Assembly (NCBI GenBank): GCA_033439295.1
Contig: JAVTLE010000014.1
Coordinates: 62,001 to 126,000 of the forward strand
DNA from: Deuterostichococcus epilithicus
Lineage: Eukaryota > Chlorophyta > Trebouxiophyceae > Prasiolales > Stichococcaceae
DNA length: 64,000 bases
Direction: 5' to 3'
Made by a program: the position numbers and the translations under genes. Each line of letters begins with the position of its first letter. Position 1 is the first letter of the stretch. A model generated the notes under the pieces. The model was not told where the DNA came from, did not search any database, and worked only from the letters and a program-made list of their open reading frames with translations. Shown here piece by piece: positions 1-11,900 of the stretch.

Positions 1-61
1 TCGAGTGCGGGCGGACTTTTGTCTGCCGCCGTGTCTATCGAGACTGCTGCTCTGCTCGCAG

Positions 62-1393
62 GCTGTCGCCATCTGCAAGGACGTCATCGAGGGCCTGCTG
101 GGACCGCCGGAACAAGTGACGGTGGCGGCACTCAGTCAGGACGACAGCTTGCAGCGCTGGGGCGACGTGTTCAGCACCATTCAGGTGCGTTGAGGGCAGA
201 TGGGGGCTGCTATTGGGTGCGCCGCCACGTATCCATGGTTGGCAGCTGGAACGCGACCCCACCATGGCGTGCAGGCTGGGCATCTGGGGTACGGTGTGCT
301 TGACGACACTCCCTGATATTTGTGCTCAGATGCAGCGAGAGTACGCAGAGTACGGCGTGCGGGTCTCGTAATTCGATTCCGGGAGCACGCGATGTCAATC
401 ATCCTATCCGGATCACCGTTCTGCTCGCAGCGCCACGAGGTGTGGGCGGTGAATGGCGCCTGGGTGCAGGAGTCGAAGCCCGACTTTGGGCCCGGCATCG
501 CAGAACGCTACCAGGCGGCATCAGAGATCACCCAGGAGCAGGCACGCCTGAGCTCTGCGCCCCGTTTCTGTGCCGACATCAGCGTGGTCGACCCATGATT
601 CAGTGCCCATGAGCCTGACGTGCTGCAGGGCTTCTGAACCGCACGCTCGCTACCCGTCCTCAGCCGGAGACCGCCACTCTCATCATGGCTGCCCAGCACC
701 ATGCGTGGCGCGACGGGAACAAGATGATATGGGACTAGGGTATAGTTAGAATCGAGTGCCTACGCCATGCGTGTCCCTGGGCGCAGGCTAGCGAGGCAGT
801 GCGGGAGCAGGGCCGCATCCGGCACCACGTCGACAACCTGCTGAAGTGGAATGCGGTGCTCATGGTGCCGACGACGCCGAGCGCGCCGGCGGCGGTCGGC
901 GCGCCACAGGCGCAGCTGGCGCCGCTGCGGCGGCGCGTCATCGGCATCAACTCCATTGCCGGCCTGTGCGGCCTGCCGCAGGTGACCTGCCTGCACGAAT
1001 CTACGCAAAACCCTAAAACCAGCTCATCAAGGACTCATCAGGCACCGATCCATCGAAAGACTGTCACGTCACTCGGTCACGCAAGTCACTGCCGTGCCGC
1101 GTGCATGAGGGGGTGTCAGAAGGCCTGCCCTCCGCAGTGAGGAAGTAGGCTGGCGCCTGATCCGGCGCCGGACCTGTTCACGACCTGGGGAAGGAGGAGA
1201 GCCCGAGTGCTGGTGCAGAGCGCCCACCGTCATCACCACCCATCCATCCCTCCCACCGCAGGTGACCCTGCCGGTGGCGCGCACGGCAGACGGCCCTGTG
1301 GGACTTGGCTTGATCGGGCCCCGCGGCTCTGACGAGGCACTGCTGGAGTTTGCCGAGGCGGTGATGGCGGCTGTTGACGGCGGTGGCACGTGA
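62..1393 (+). CDS. Amidase-signature family protein, C-terminal part (AMI1-like)
   Basis: This is the 3' end of an amidase-signature serine hydrolase; members hydrolyse amides, and plant AMI1 converts indole-3-acetamide to IAA. Four exons join in frame: 62-184, 431-541, 787-981 and 1262-1393 (stop TGA 1391-1393). Junctions read FSTIQ/RHEVWAVNG, ITQEQ/ASEAVRE and GLPQ/VTLPVAR. Family hallmarks are WAVNGAW followed by KPDFGPGIAER, the strand VLMVPTTPSAPA, and the C-terminal stretch GLPQVTLPVAR with GLGLIGPRGSDEALL. The catalytic Lys-Ser-Ser residues lie in the N-terminal part, left of the window. Intron 542-786 needs a GC donor (CAG/gcacgc). Intron 982-1261 is flanked by a perfect 12-bp direct repeat. 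The protein ends soon after the amidase fold, so the TPR region of Toc64-type amidase homologues is absent. The substrate cannot be read from this part. Confidence 0.85.
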
Positions 1394-1962
1394 CGTGCTC
1401 CATGTGCAGCGACATGGGCGTGACACAGCGGATCGTGGGCAGCCGGCCGCGGCGGCTGGCTGCGCAGACCATGCCGCCCCGCATGGCATGCCGGTGCGGC
1501 TGCGCTGGGTCGGGAGGCGTGCCGAGCGCAGGTGGTGCAAGTGCAGTGGGCAGCGTCTGCAACCCAGTGTATGGAGAGACAAGCCACGTAATGCAGTAGC
1601 TAGGGAGTACTGCCGAGCTATTGTTTCGGAACATGCTCTTTGTTGCCAGCTAGAGGAATGACCACTGCGCGGTCATGCTGTCAAGTTTCCATTTTTTTTC
1701 TTTTTTGTTTAAGTGACTGTGGCATAATGGCAAAATGCGGCTGTTAAAACCTCACTTCACTGCGGCTCAGGGTTGATCGTATGCCACGCTTGCGACGTGC
1801 TGCTTGCTGCAGATCTGCTAATAGGCTGCGCCACCGCGCCGCATAGGCGTCGGCTGTGGCGACTGGGGACGGCTAGGTGTCATCAGAAGTGCGCCGCAGG
1901 GGCGCTGGGAGGCGGGCGGCGGAGCATTTACTTTTCTTTCTTCTCAGCACCCGCGGCCCGGG
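1394..1962. other. Intergenic spacer between convergent amidase and unknown gene
   Basis: Both flanking genes end here (amidase on +, unknown gene on -), so the spacer should hold two 3' UTRs. A T-rich run near 1690-1710 is the only compositional landmark. I saw no TGTAA poly(A) motif on the + strand and no convincing ORF. Confidence 0.4.
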
Positions 1963-4900
1963 TCAGTGCGCTGGCGGCAGCGGCGCCGGGACGTAGGACG
2001 TGCCGGCCACCTCCAGCAGCAGGCTCCAGGGGTTGCGCTCCACGGCGAAGGAAACGTGCCGCAGCGGCTCCCCGTGCAGGTGCAGGATGCCCGCCTCGTA
2101 GATCTGCAATCGTGGAGTGTCAAGGGATAGTAAGTGGGACTTCACATTCCCTGATTAAGCTGCTGTCGTCGCCTTGTCTGCCTTTTCGTGTGACTGTGCC
2201 TCATGCAACGTGCTGCCCTGGGAAATCAAAGCATGGGATCCTGGTCCGGGCTCCCGCTGCCACCCCTGGGGTGGAGTTGCGATTTCGCAACCCGCCACCA
2301 TTCGTGGTTAGTCCGCGCTATTGAAGCTGCGGCGTCCCAGCAGAGTGGGGCAGCAGCACCTGCCAACTTGCTTCATCGCCAGAGTGTGCAGAGGGTCCCG
2401 GTGCAAGAGTTGCAGGAGCGAACCTTGGCCATGAATGGCAACTCCACCGAGCCGAGGCCCTCAAGGCGCAGCGACAGCCGCAGCGCTGCCCGCTGCGTCG
2501 CGGCCACCGGCTCACTCAGGCACTTCCACTTCCCTGCACTCGAGAATCAAACGCGCTCGAAACGCAGGGTTGCAGCGGTATGAATGCAGGGTGCGGCCAA
2601 GGTGCGGCGCCGGGTTCAACAGGAACGACCCACGAGCATGCTGTTGAAATGCATCGGATTCGGTTGTTTGAATGAATGTGAGTGAGAGTTGGATGTCTGA
2701 CCTTGCCAGGTTGTGCGGCCAGCTCGTTCATACTCCTTCAGTGGCGCAGCCGCCGCTGCCGCAGGCGTAGGCACGGTTGCCGCCGCAGCTGTTGCATTTG
2801 GTGCCGCTGCCACAGCCTTGGGCGCTGCTGAGGCCGCCACCGACGCCGCTGGTGCCGCCGGTGCTGCCGCTGGCGCTGCTCCTGGCACCGCAACCCTCGT
2901 CAGCTTGAGGGTATCGTCCTCGAGGTATGGAGTCGCGTCCGCCTGGTCGGTCGCATTCTCGAAAAATTCCGGCGACCGCGTCACAAGGCGTGCATTGCCT
3001 CTGCATGCGACAGAGTCAGGTCACCCTTCTGAAACCTGCAGCGTCACCGACCACGTCGAGGTCTTTCCTGCCCAGCGGCAAAGCGCGGCAGAACGCTCGT
3101 TGCACAGGTCCAGTTCAGGCTGGTTTGCCAGCGCTGCTGGGGGTGTGCGGCTGCTGCTGCTGCGCACCCCAGCGTCAGGGAGCTGTCGGCGCTGATTCGC
3201 ACGAGGTACTCCCTGCCATACCCAAACTTGAGGGTGGCAGCGATCTTGGCGCTCTTGAAGCGGTCGCCTGCACCATCGAGGGTTTAGGACAAGGCTCCAC
3301 ACTGGTCGAGACGCAGACGTGGACCTTAGAAGCTGCAAATGCAAAGAATGCGAAAACCCTTCTGCTTCTGCCCGGCGACCCCTTCAAGACGCGGCGTCGC
3401 CTTGGGCTTCAGGACCTCAGCAGCAGCACTGTGTCAGGCGATGGCTGCAGGTTTCATGGCGGTGGCGCACCGTCCAGCTTGTGGCGAACCGCGTGGCCCG
3501 TCTTGACGTCAGTGAACGCCACCGAGATGCCCCACATGCGCCTGCGGGGGCACGGGTGCGGGTCTGTTTCCCTTGCGAAGCAAGCGCGTCGTCCGGGGTT
3601 TTCAGCTGTAGACCAGATGTACGGGCGGCACACCAACAAGGCCGGCTCTCCTGTGGGGCCATCCAAATGCAGAATGCCCTGCGTGATGCAGCTTGTGGCA
3701 GCACACACCGAACCCGAGACACAGGCTTTGGGATTGGCAGGCAGGATTGGCCTGCGTGCAGTTGATCCTGAGGCCATCACACCTCTCCTCAGTCGCCTGG
3801 CGCTGCCGCTTTGCAGGCCGCACCGCCGCCTCGGAGCCTTCCCCGGCCCCCGCCGCTGGCGTGGCGGCAATTGAGCCGCCGCCGCCGCCGCCGGCCGACG
3901 CTGCCGCAGGACCGACGCCCGCCTTGCTGTTTCCAGAGGGCGCGGCCGTGGCAGGAGCCTTCCTCTTGTCGCCACTGTTGTCGCTCTTCCCGGCTGCTGG
4001 TGCCGACGACTTCGGCAGCGCCAGCTGCGAGGCAGGCAGCCCGGCGGCGGCTGGCGGCGGTGGCGGCACCAGGAGAGGTGCCAACGCGTGCGTCGGCTGA
4101 GGCGCTGGCCCAGCAGCAGTGGATCCCCTGGGAGCAGCGCCCCTGACGGCGAGCCCAGCTGCCAGCTGCGCCGCCCGCAGAGCTGCTTGCTGTGCCGTCC
4201 CAGGTGGCGCTGCCGGTACGAGGCCGTACAGCGATGGGCTGCCGCCGCCGCCGCCGCCGGAGGGACGGACTGGAGGGGCGACAGCAGATGCGGGGAGTAG
4301 CCCCGCTGCTGCGATATCGTCAACGCCGTCGGTATGGCAGCCAGCATCTGCTGGGCCGCCGGCCTGTAGTGCCGACCTTTCCTCGGCAGCCGCATGCGGA
4401 GTGGCGGCACCTCTCGGGCGAGGGAAGTTTGGCACCGTGACGCCGGCGGCGCGCGCCGCCTCCGCCGCCGCGCTGCGCCTGGCAGCTCGCCGCGACGCCG
4501 CTCCTCTCGCCTTCGCCTCCTGGCGCAAGGTGAGGGGTTAAGGTTTCGGGCTTCATCTTCTTCGTCCTCGTGGACTTGGCGAGCAGGATCAGGACGGCAG
4601 GTTATATGATTCCGGTGGCAAATGCTGCTCAAATTTTTTGGACTCCAGCAGCTCCCGCGCGCCGGATCCGTTGACCCGAACAGTCTCAGCCGACGGGGAC
4701 TGTGTGCCGACCTCTTCGGCGTCTGCCTGTGCCGCCTGCGCACGCAGCGCCGCCTCCTGCCGTGCTTGCCTAGCCAGCTCCGCTTCCACGGGGTTTTGCA
4801 CGCCCAGCTGGCGCACCGCTGCAGCCACCAGGGCGGCCATGGCGGCGCCGCCGTCCTTTTTGGCTCTCATCTCTGAGAGCAAACAACGTCTGTGTTCAGC

Positions 4901-5444
4901 AGCTGGGCGGATGAGAATCCGCTGGGTTAAGTCGTACAGGCCAAGGCAGGAGCTGCCTTGCGACTGCCGTCTTTCGGTGCCCTCGAGGCAGCACGCGAGA
5001 GTCACATCTTATTTTACCTCGAAAAAGCTTCCTTAATGAGTGTGTTGCAGTTGGAAACCATCAGGCTTGGCTGCACGTTTCTGTCGGCACTTCCCAGGAG
5101 GTTCACACTTGTGCTTCCGCGAAGTGCACTGAAGGCTCATTGCTGCCAAGCTAAGCTGGAGAGGTCTTACCTGGGGGCGCAAACGCTCGCATGAGGCTTT
5201 CCAGCCATCCGTCCTTTCCGCCCCAGGCTGCTTGCCTATCATCGTCAGGGGCCTGCTGCTGCTCCCTGTTGCTATCGGGCGGGCGCACGTCCAGCCGCAC
5301 GACGGCGGCATACTCCGGCTCAAAGAGATCTAAAGCCCATTCCATGTCCTGGTCTGCGCTGTACCTGTGCGACCCTGCGAGCTCGTCCATTGCACCTTCG
5401 AAACTGCCGGACGTCAGCATCGCATCGATGTCGGGCAACGACAT
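1963..5444 (-). CDS. Unrecognised Ala/Gly-rich protein, probably nuclear
   Basis: Function not recognised. The likely start is ATG at 5444 (MSLPDIDAMLTSG...), with a first exon to about 5171 (acidic, DMEWALDLFEPEY) ending at gtaaga. A second exon starts at 4872 (RAKKDGGAAMAALV, then a Glu/Ala/Gln helix). A large exon of about 4519-3790 begins after cgccag and is rich in Ala, Gly and Pro; it ends in basic clusters (DKRKAPA and AKRQRQ) that look like nuclear localisation signals. Smaller exon candidates follow: GILHLDGPTGEPALL, MWGISVAFTDVKTGHAV (after cccgcag), RFKSAKIAATLKFGYG, a Pro/Ala linker at about 2980-2720, and a last exon 1963-2103 (IYEAGILHLHGEPLRH...) ending in TGA. Splice sites in the middle are provisional. 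It is divergent from HAP2. A transcription or Mediator-type subunit is possible, but I found no diagnostic motif. Confidence 0.45.
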
Positions 5445-5942
5445 CGTTTCCGGTAGCAGGCGGGGATTTTGCGGGTTCGGATGTAGACTGGTTCACGAAC
5501 CAAGGAAACTTCCAATCACGCTGACTGCTTTTGCACGACGGACGTCGCGCAGAAGGCGAAGAGCCGTGTTTCGGAAGGGGCGGACTAAAACGTCAATCTT
5601 GAGCGAGGGCATGCCGGTTCGCATGCCGGCATCTGTGCGCCAGCGCAGCGCTGCATCGATTTTGCGACGTTGAAAATTGCAAGGCAACGTGTGGCGTCTC
5701 TTCAATACGTTGACGGCAGCATTGCTCATTTGGGGTCCGTTTTGAGAAACGCGAGGGGCATGCGACCGTACTGGCGGGCGACGGCAATGCGTATCACTGC
5801 CTGATGAAGGGCGCGGTAGACTAAAGGGAAAACGAGCCAGCAGTTACAAGTCGCCTCAGGGCCCAGGGAAGCTTGCTGATTCATGCACCACGACCGAACT
5901 CACCCCGTGACCCACAGACAGTCGAAATACGCTCCGGCCGGC
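5445..5942. promoter_or_regulatory. Divergent promoter region between unknown gene and HAP2
   Basis: About 0.5 kb separates the two predicted start codons (5444 on -, 5943 on +), so the 5' regions of both genes must lie here. An in-frame upstream ATG for HAP2 at 5883 would lengthen the protein by 20 residues and shorten the shared region. No TATA box or named element is obvious. This is inferred from gene orientation. Confidence 0.4.
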
Positions 5943-8900
5943 ATGGACACATTGAGGTCACGGAAAGCAGATCCTCTCTTTGACAAGGATTTAACAAGGG
6001 TTGCGAGGGTCCTGGTGATCCTAGGAGTGGCAGCGGCACTGCTGCCGCATGTGGCGGCACAGGCGACCGTGATTTCAAGCAGCAAGCTACAGTCCTGCGT
6101 CGCAGATGGCACGGTAAGGCGCGCTGGATGTGCCGTGCATCCAAATTGGCCAGCTTCAACTATCTGCTCGGCCAGTCGCGGCACAAGCTTGCACCATTGC
6201 AGCCTATCAACACAGTACCTGCAATGAACTACAGACGGCGGCGGCGGCGCTGGGCTGCCAGCAGAAGCTGGTGGTGACACTGGCGGTGTCAGGCAGCACA
6301 AGCCTGGCAACTTCTACGCTGCAGTTTTCTGTGCCGTGCGTCGGCAGGTGAGTCTGCCGCCTTGCGTCACCCGACGCAAAAGCGTGAAGTCCTCGGCGCT
6401 TGCACCTGGCCTGCTGTGATCAGCAGTATCCGCAGCCAAAGGCGCAGCACCCTGTTTGCTGCATTTTCTGGTTTGGCACGGTCCATTCGGGGCTCTGGCC
6501 ACAGGAGCCATCGGTGTGTACAGGGCGGCTGTCCTGGAACATGAAATCTTGCGGAATTGTGTCTTGCCGCAGCACCGACGGCAAGTGCCCATGCACCTGC
6601 AACTACGCGACCGACCTAACGTGTGGCTGCCGCGACATTGCCGGCGCGCTCAACGTGACCCTCACCAAGTCGCCGGTGTACGCAACTTACCCGCTGCTGT
6701 ACTTGCGCTCCTTCAACGCTAAACCCTACGAGGTGCCCGCCCCCTCTAACCTGATGCCGTCGAAATTCTTTTCGAGCACGGCGTGCTCTTGCAAGTTGCT
6801 CCCAAGGAGCTTCGGGGAGAAGAGGGGGGGGATGCTATAGCAGTCCGAATGCACGCTTGAGTGCTTGCGCCGGCAGTGGCATCGGCGCCTGACGCTGCCG
6901 TGGTTGCTGGTTGCCTCGGCTGGAACAAGAGGGACCGACATCTACACTGTGACCTGGCGGCAGCAAGGTTGTGCATGACACGCGACTGAAGCGACGCTGT
7001 GACTGATATGTCCACACAGGCGGTGATCAGCACTGGCGGACACACGGGAGTGTCCTGCGAGGATGGCGCCAATGTGGCTGTCCCCACCTGCGGCTGGTTC
7101 AAGGATGCCAGTGGCGCCCGCATCCAGTGCGATCCTTCCTCCTTCCTCCTTCTCTGCACAAACGCTTCAACCCCTGACAAACGGCTGCGGCAGAACGGAC
7201 ATCAATCGGTGTACGACGAGGACTAATCGGCGACAGTCTGTGATGTGCGCCGGGCTGCTGGCCTGCTTAGTGCGCAGCGCGGCGGCGCCTCGGCTGCCGC
7301 GTCTCCATACTGGCCTTGTCGAATCGTACCTTGCAGCGAGCTCAGTGTCCTCGTGGCTGGTGTAGGGACTCGCAGGGCTTCTGCTGCAGCTGCACGTTCA
7401 GCCAGAGCCTCAGCAACACCTTTGGCGGCACAGCCGACCAGGTGAACTCTCGCCGGGCATGACGGGTACCAGAAGCTCGCATGAAGTGCCCGGCCGGCCG
7501 GCAAACAAAGGAGTAGAACGTGCTGCTGAGAGCATGCCGAGTCTTGCTTCACGGAGAAGAAGAAGAGGCATTGAGCTGATCCCCATCGCGTGTGCGCAGG
7601 CAACAAGGGCGGGACTGGACTGCTCCTTCTTCGACAACTTCCCGCTGTTCAGCGGCATCGCGGGCTCCGCCAGCTGCCTGCGCTACGACGCCCTGTGGTA
7701 TGCGGTGAGCCGTCCCCGACCCGCCGAGTCTGGCGTCTGGCAGCGGGCTGGCGGCTGGGAGCTCTCAGGGAGTCACTGCATGCACGCGCGCTAAGGAGAA
7801 GATCCATTGCAGAGTTTCATTTGGCATGTCGTGTCACCCATCGTTTTGTGCGTCCGAGAGGAATGCCAGGAACTCCAGCTTCAGCGCGCGTTCGACTGCA
7901 GGGCTACACAATACAGGGCGCCAGCCTGGACTTCAGCATCAATGCCACGGTCGTATCGCCGTCCGCAGACGGCGCTTCGACCTCGGACATCGTCACCCTC
8001 GGGCCGTCCACGCCCATCGGCCTCAGTGCCAAGGTGCTGACGCACGTCACTCACGCAATGCCAGTCACAGCAATGCTCCTCAAATAAGGTCGTCCACCCT
8101 GTAGGCCTGGCCTACAGAGCAGCTCGGGCATTTGAAGCGTGCCATGGTGTGGCTCATCACACCAATCGTGCAAGGTGCCGACTGTCCTGCCGCATGGCAC
8201 ACAGCTAGCCCGCCCAGCGGCATCCACCCAGCATCTCTGCTGATGGCCACGGCCTGCCGCTGCTCGGAGAGGCAGTCAAACAGCTTCTGAGCTCGATAGA
8301 GAGGGTGTGCCAGAGGGAGGGCACGCTGCATTGTGCCTCCTGCGCAGGGCACCCTCAGCGCGACGTTGCTGGGCGACCTGGCCAGCTACACCGCATGGCC
8401 GGATGTCACCGGGAAGTACCTAATGGTGCCCTCGCCCGCGGGTGAGGACCCAGGATCTGCGATACTCCAGTGTGACTGACTCTGGCTGATCAGGCATGCC
8501 CGGCGCACCAGCAACATGGGCGTTCACACCCAGCCTTGAGCAGCCGCTGAAGCGATGACGTCGCCGCCGCTTCTAGTGGCATTGTCCCCATGCCGCAGGC
8601 CAGACCGCGGCGCAGGCACTGGCGGCCAATCGCGGCACCTGGATGGTGCTGAGCCCAAGCCTGGTGTCCCAAACGGGTGACGACTGCGACCTGGTCGGCA
8701 CCTCCTTCCCCGCCTTCCGCAATCAAGTGGTGCCGCTTCTGGGACATCGCCAAGAAAGCTTAACGAAAGGGCTCATTGCAGAGCACCATGCCCTGACTGT
8801 AGGATTTTTACGCTTCGAAACTCAGTTTGCCCTCGTGTCCAGCCAAAGTCGCGGCAATGGCGCCAGCGGGGGCCGATGGCTGAAGCCCATCTGCAACTGC

Positions 8901-11900
8901 AGTGTTCACTGGGTCGGACAATTGTCAGCACAACCCATACCTCAATCCGCATCATTCCTGCTGCAGAATGGCTGCAGGCGCCCCGCCGGCACCTGCCTGG
9001 CGAACCAGCTGACGGACCTCGCGGATGCTGACAAGGCGCGCGTTGCTGCCGGCTCCACCCCACTGTACTTCATCGGCCGCTACGGCGGCGGCACCGCCAA
9101 CTCCAAGCAGGCATGTTGTCCCCTGTGACATGGAGGGTGTGGCAGTCAGGACGGGAGTGACATCTCCCATGAACCAGTCCCTGTTGTTCCGTGGCACTGC
9201 TGTGATCCCCTTTCCGCAACCCACCAGCAGACATCTCTCATCGGTCACAGCTCCGATCGACTTTGAGGCCTGTCTTGCCCTTGCAGGCGTTCAGCAAGCC
9301 CGCGGGCGGCAGCGGCAGCCAGCTGTACCTGGGACTGCCAGTCTCCAGCGGCACCAACAGCCTGGTGGTCCTGTCGGTGATGGCGGACGACCTGAAGCTC
9401 ACCACCAACCGCTGCCCAGGCAACATCACCGCTGCGCAGGTGCGGCCATTGCCATGCAGCCTCAGACAGCCTTGGCCGCCTGCTGCGCGCGCTTTACATG
9501 ACGGCCCTGCGCCGGCATTGCTTGGTGGCTGTTGCTTCAGCCATCTCGGTACCGCCTGTCCCTGCCATACTGGGCTCCTGTCGGTCTTCTGCAATGGTGC
9601 CTGCGGCACCACCTCTTCAGTGCTGCCAAGGCTGGCTCATCGGGAGGCAACTCAACTGCACGGACCAGGGACATGACAGACCTCGGTCCGTGCATCACCA
9701 ACTGGCGTGTCTGCCGTCCCTGCAATGCACAGGTGTGCCAGTACGCAGACGTCAGGTGCGGCGGCTTCCAGGCGCTCGCGGACAAAGGGTACCTGCAGGT
9801 GGATGTGCGCAACACCGGCTACATCGCCTCCAGCTACTACGTCACGGTGTGTGCATGCGACTCTGAACGACATCTGTAGCACTGCCTTCCTCTGGACCCT
9901 TGTTTGGTTTGGTCGACCTGCCTGGGAAGCAGGCGTCTGAGGCTTCTGTCATCTCTGGGGCGGCTCTGCATCGCCCACTGCTTTCACAGCACTAATCCTG
10001 CCATTGATCGCGATGCCCGAACCCAAAGCAGCAAGTGAGGATCAGCTTGCAAGCATCTCCAGGAAAGGCAGCGTCTGGTGCCTCTGCAGGTGTCCAAGTG
10101 CACCGGCAGCGTGGCGCCAAGTGCCGCACAGTCGGTCAGCATGGCCGCCCAGGTGACGGCGGGTCTGGTTTTCGAGGTGTTCGTGACAAGCGCCAATGCC
10201 ATTGCCAATAACACCTGCACCGTCACGATGTTCGATTCCCAGGTGGGAGGATCCGTTGCACCAGTTCCTTTCTCCTGCAAGCTCCCAGTCTTCATGCAAC
10301 GAAATTTTGCAACTGCATTGTACTAGCTTGATTCAAATAGCAAGGTAGTGCCAACATGTAGCCCTTCCGACATGGGATGAAGGGCAGCATTCATCCGATT
10401 TAGACGGATGTACTGAGGCGCATTCGTATGCCTGTCCCCGCAGAACGGCGTGGCTGACAAGCGCACGTTCAGCTTTTACACCAACGCCACGGTCTACGCT
10501 GACAACCCTGCCAACCCCGCAACCGGCGCAAATGTACGCAGGCTTGCACATGCCTTGCGACCATTCAATGAGTCCTCACACACGGCTTTCTAATGGTTGC
10601 TGTCCCGCCGAAAGCGCTGTCGCGGCAGCCGTGCAGGACCCAGAGGAGGTGCTCCGATGTGGTGCTGCGCAGCGGTCTGACTCTCGGCTCCCAAATGTGT
10701 GCAGACAACGGAGGGCGGCGGCTCCGGTATCACCATCAACGTGTCTGTGTGCTCAGCGCTGTGCACCAGCATCTTCAAGGTCTCCTGCATCCTGCTGCAC
10801 CGCTGCTGGTCCAAGTTCTTCCAGCTGCTGGCCCTCATCCTCGGCCTGCTGCTCGGCGGTGCTGGACTTCCCCGTTCCGCCCTTTTTCTGCCCGCCTTCG
10901 CTGTGTTGACCTGCTGGGGCAGTCGTGCTAGTGTGCATGCCAAGCTGCAGCCGCCGGTGTGCGCCGTTATAGCCCTGTCGATGCTGACAAGTCTTTCCGA
11001 CTGTGCTCACCTTTCGCTCAGAGTTCCGCCGTGCTGCAGCCATGACCCTGCTTCCTAGGTCGGCTATGGGAGCATGGCGGGCCAAACCCCACCAGTGCTG
11101 GTGCAGTGGCTGAGGTTGCACGCCCTGTGTGCTGCAGCGTCTCTGGTGTGGGTCGCCTTCTGGCGGGGATGGATCGCATACTGCTGCGAGTGCTGCTGCA
11201 AGTGCCTCTTCAAGCGGGCGGCCAAGGCGGCATCGCCGGGCGCCGTGAGCACCGCAGAGACATCAGGCAATCCAGCAGCCGAATGCTGATGCTGCGCTGT
11301 TGGAGCTGACTGGGTCCAGACTGCTGCCCTTCCTCTGCGCTTCCAGCCAGCAGGCAGGCGCTGTGCCCAAGCATACTGCCGTAAAATTCTGGGATTTCAC
11401 GTCCAATGAACTTCCAGTGTGGCTGGATGAAACAACATTTAAGCACCCAAGTTTAAAAACAAGCTTGCAGTCTGGCTGGATGATGTTTTAAAGACAATCG
11501 AACCTGCGCTCCCTGCACTCGACGGCCCGCCTGCTGCATCTGCAGGCGAGGTGGCGGCCATGACGCAACTGATGATGCAGACGGCAGTGCTGGCCGGGCG
11601 CACATTGCAGCCGCCACCCTCTCAGACTATGGCGGCTGGGGGTCGAGGCAGAGTCAGCGGCGGCGGCGCCGGCAGTGGCGGCTGTGATGCCTACGACGAC
11701 AGCAGCATCAAGCCGCAATCGTTCACGGCGTCATCAGGGCAGCGGCAAGTTGGCAATGGCATGCCCCTGCCTGGCGATATACTCGGTCGCAGCTTCGATG
11801 GCACCAAGCAGGCAACTGGGGCCGGGATTGCAGGCGGCTCGGCGGCTGGCGTCGGTGCGGTGTTGGGCAAGCTGCGCAGCAAGAGCAAAGGTGGGCCATC

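Noticed and set aside
321-430. Possible extra amidase exon beginning MQREYAEYGVRV
   Set aside because: Joining 184 directly to 431 gives the conserved FSTIQRHEVWAVNG run. The extra piece has no matching donor and would break the family alignment.
1374-1661. Small plus-strand ORFs after the amidase stop
   Set aside because: Arg/Cys-rich translations typical of random GC-rich sequence, with no splice support.
1715-1790. tRNA-Asn-like stretch (tggcataatggcaaaat...ctgttaa)
   Set aside because: The D-arm and anticodon-loop wording resemble tRNA-Asn, but the anticodon stem does not pair and no proper T arm or acceptor stem follows. At most a decayed tRNA-like fragment.
3454-4743. 429-codon minus-strand open frame
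   Set aside because: Mostly an Arg-rich shadow frame of the Ala/Gly/Pro-rich exon of the unknown gene. Only short pieces near its 3' end are plausible exons.
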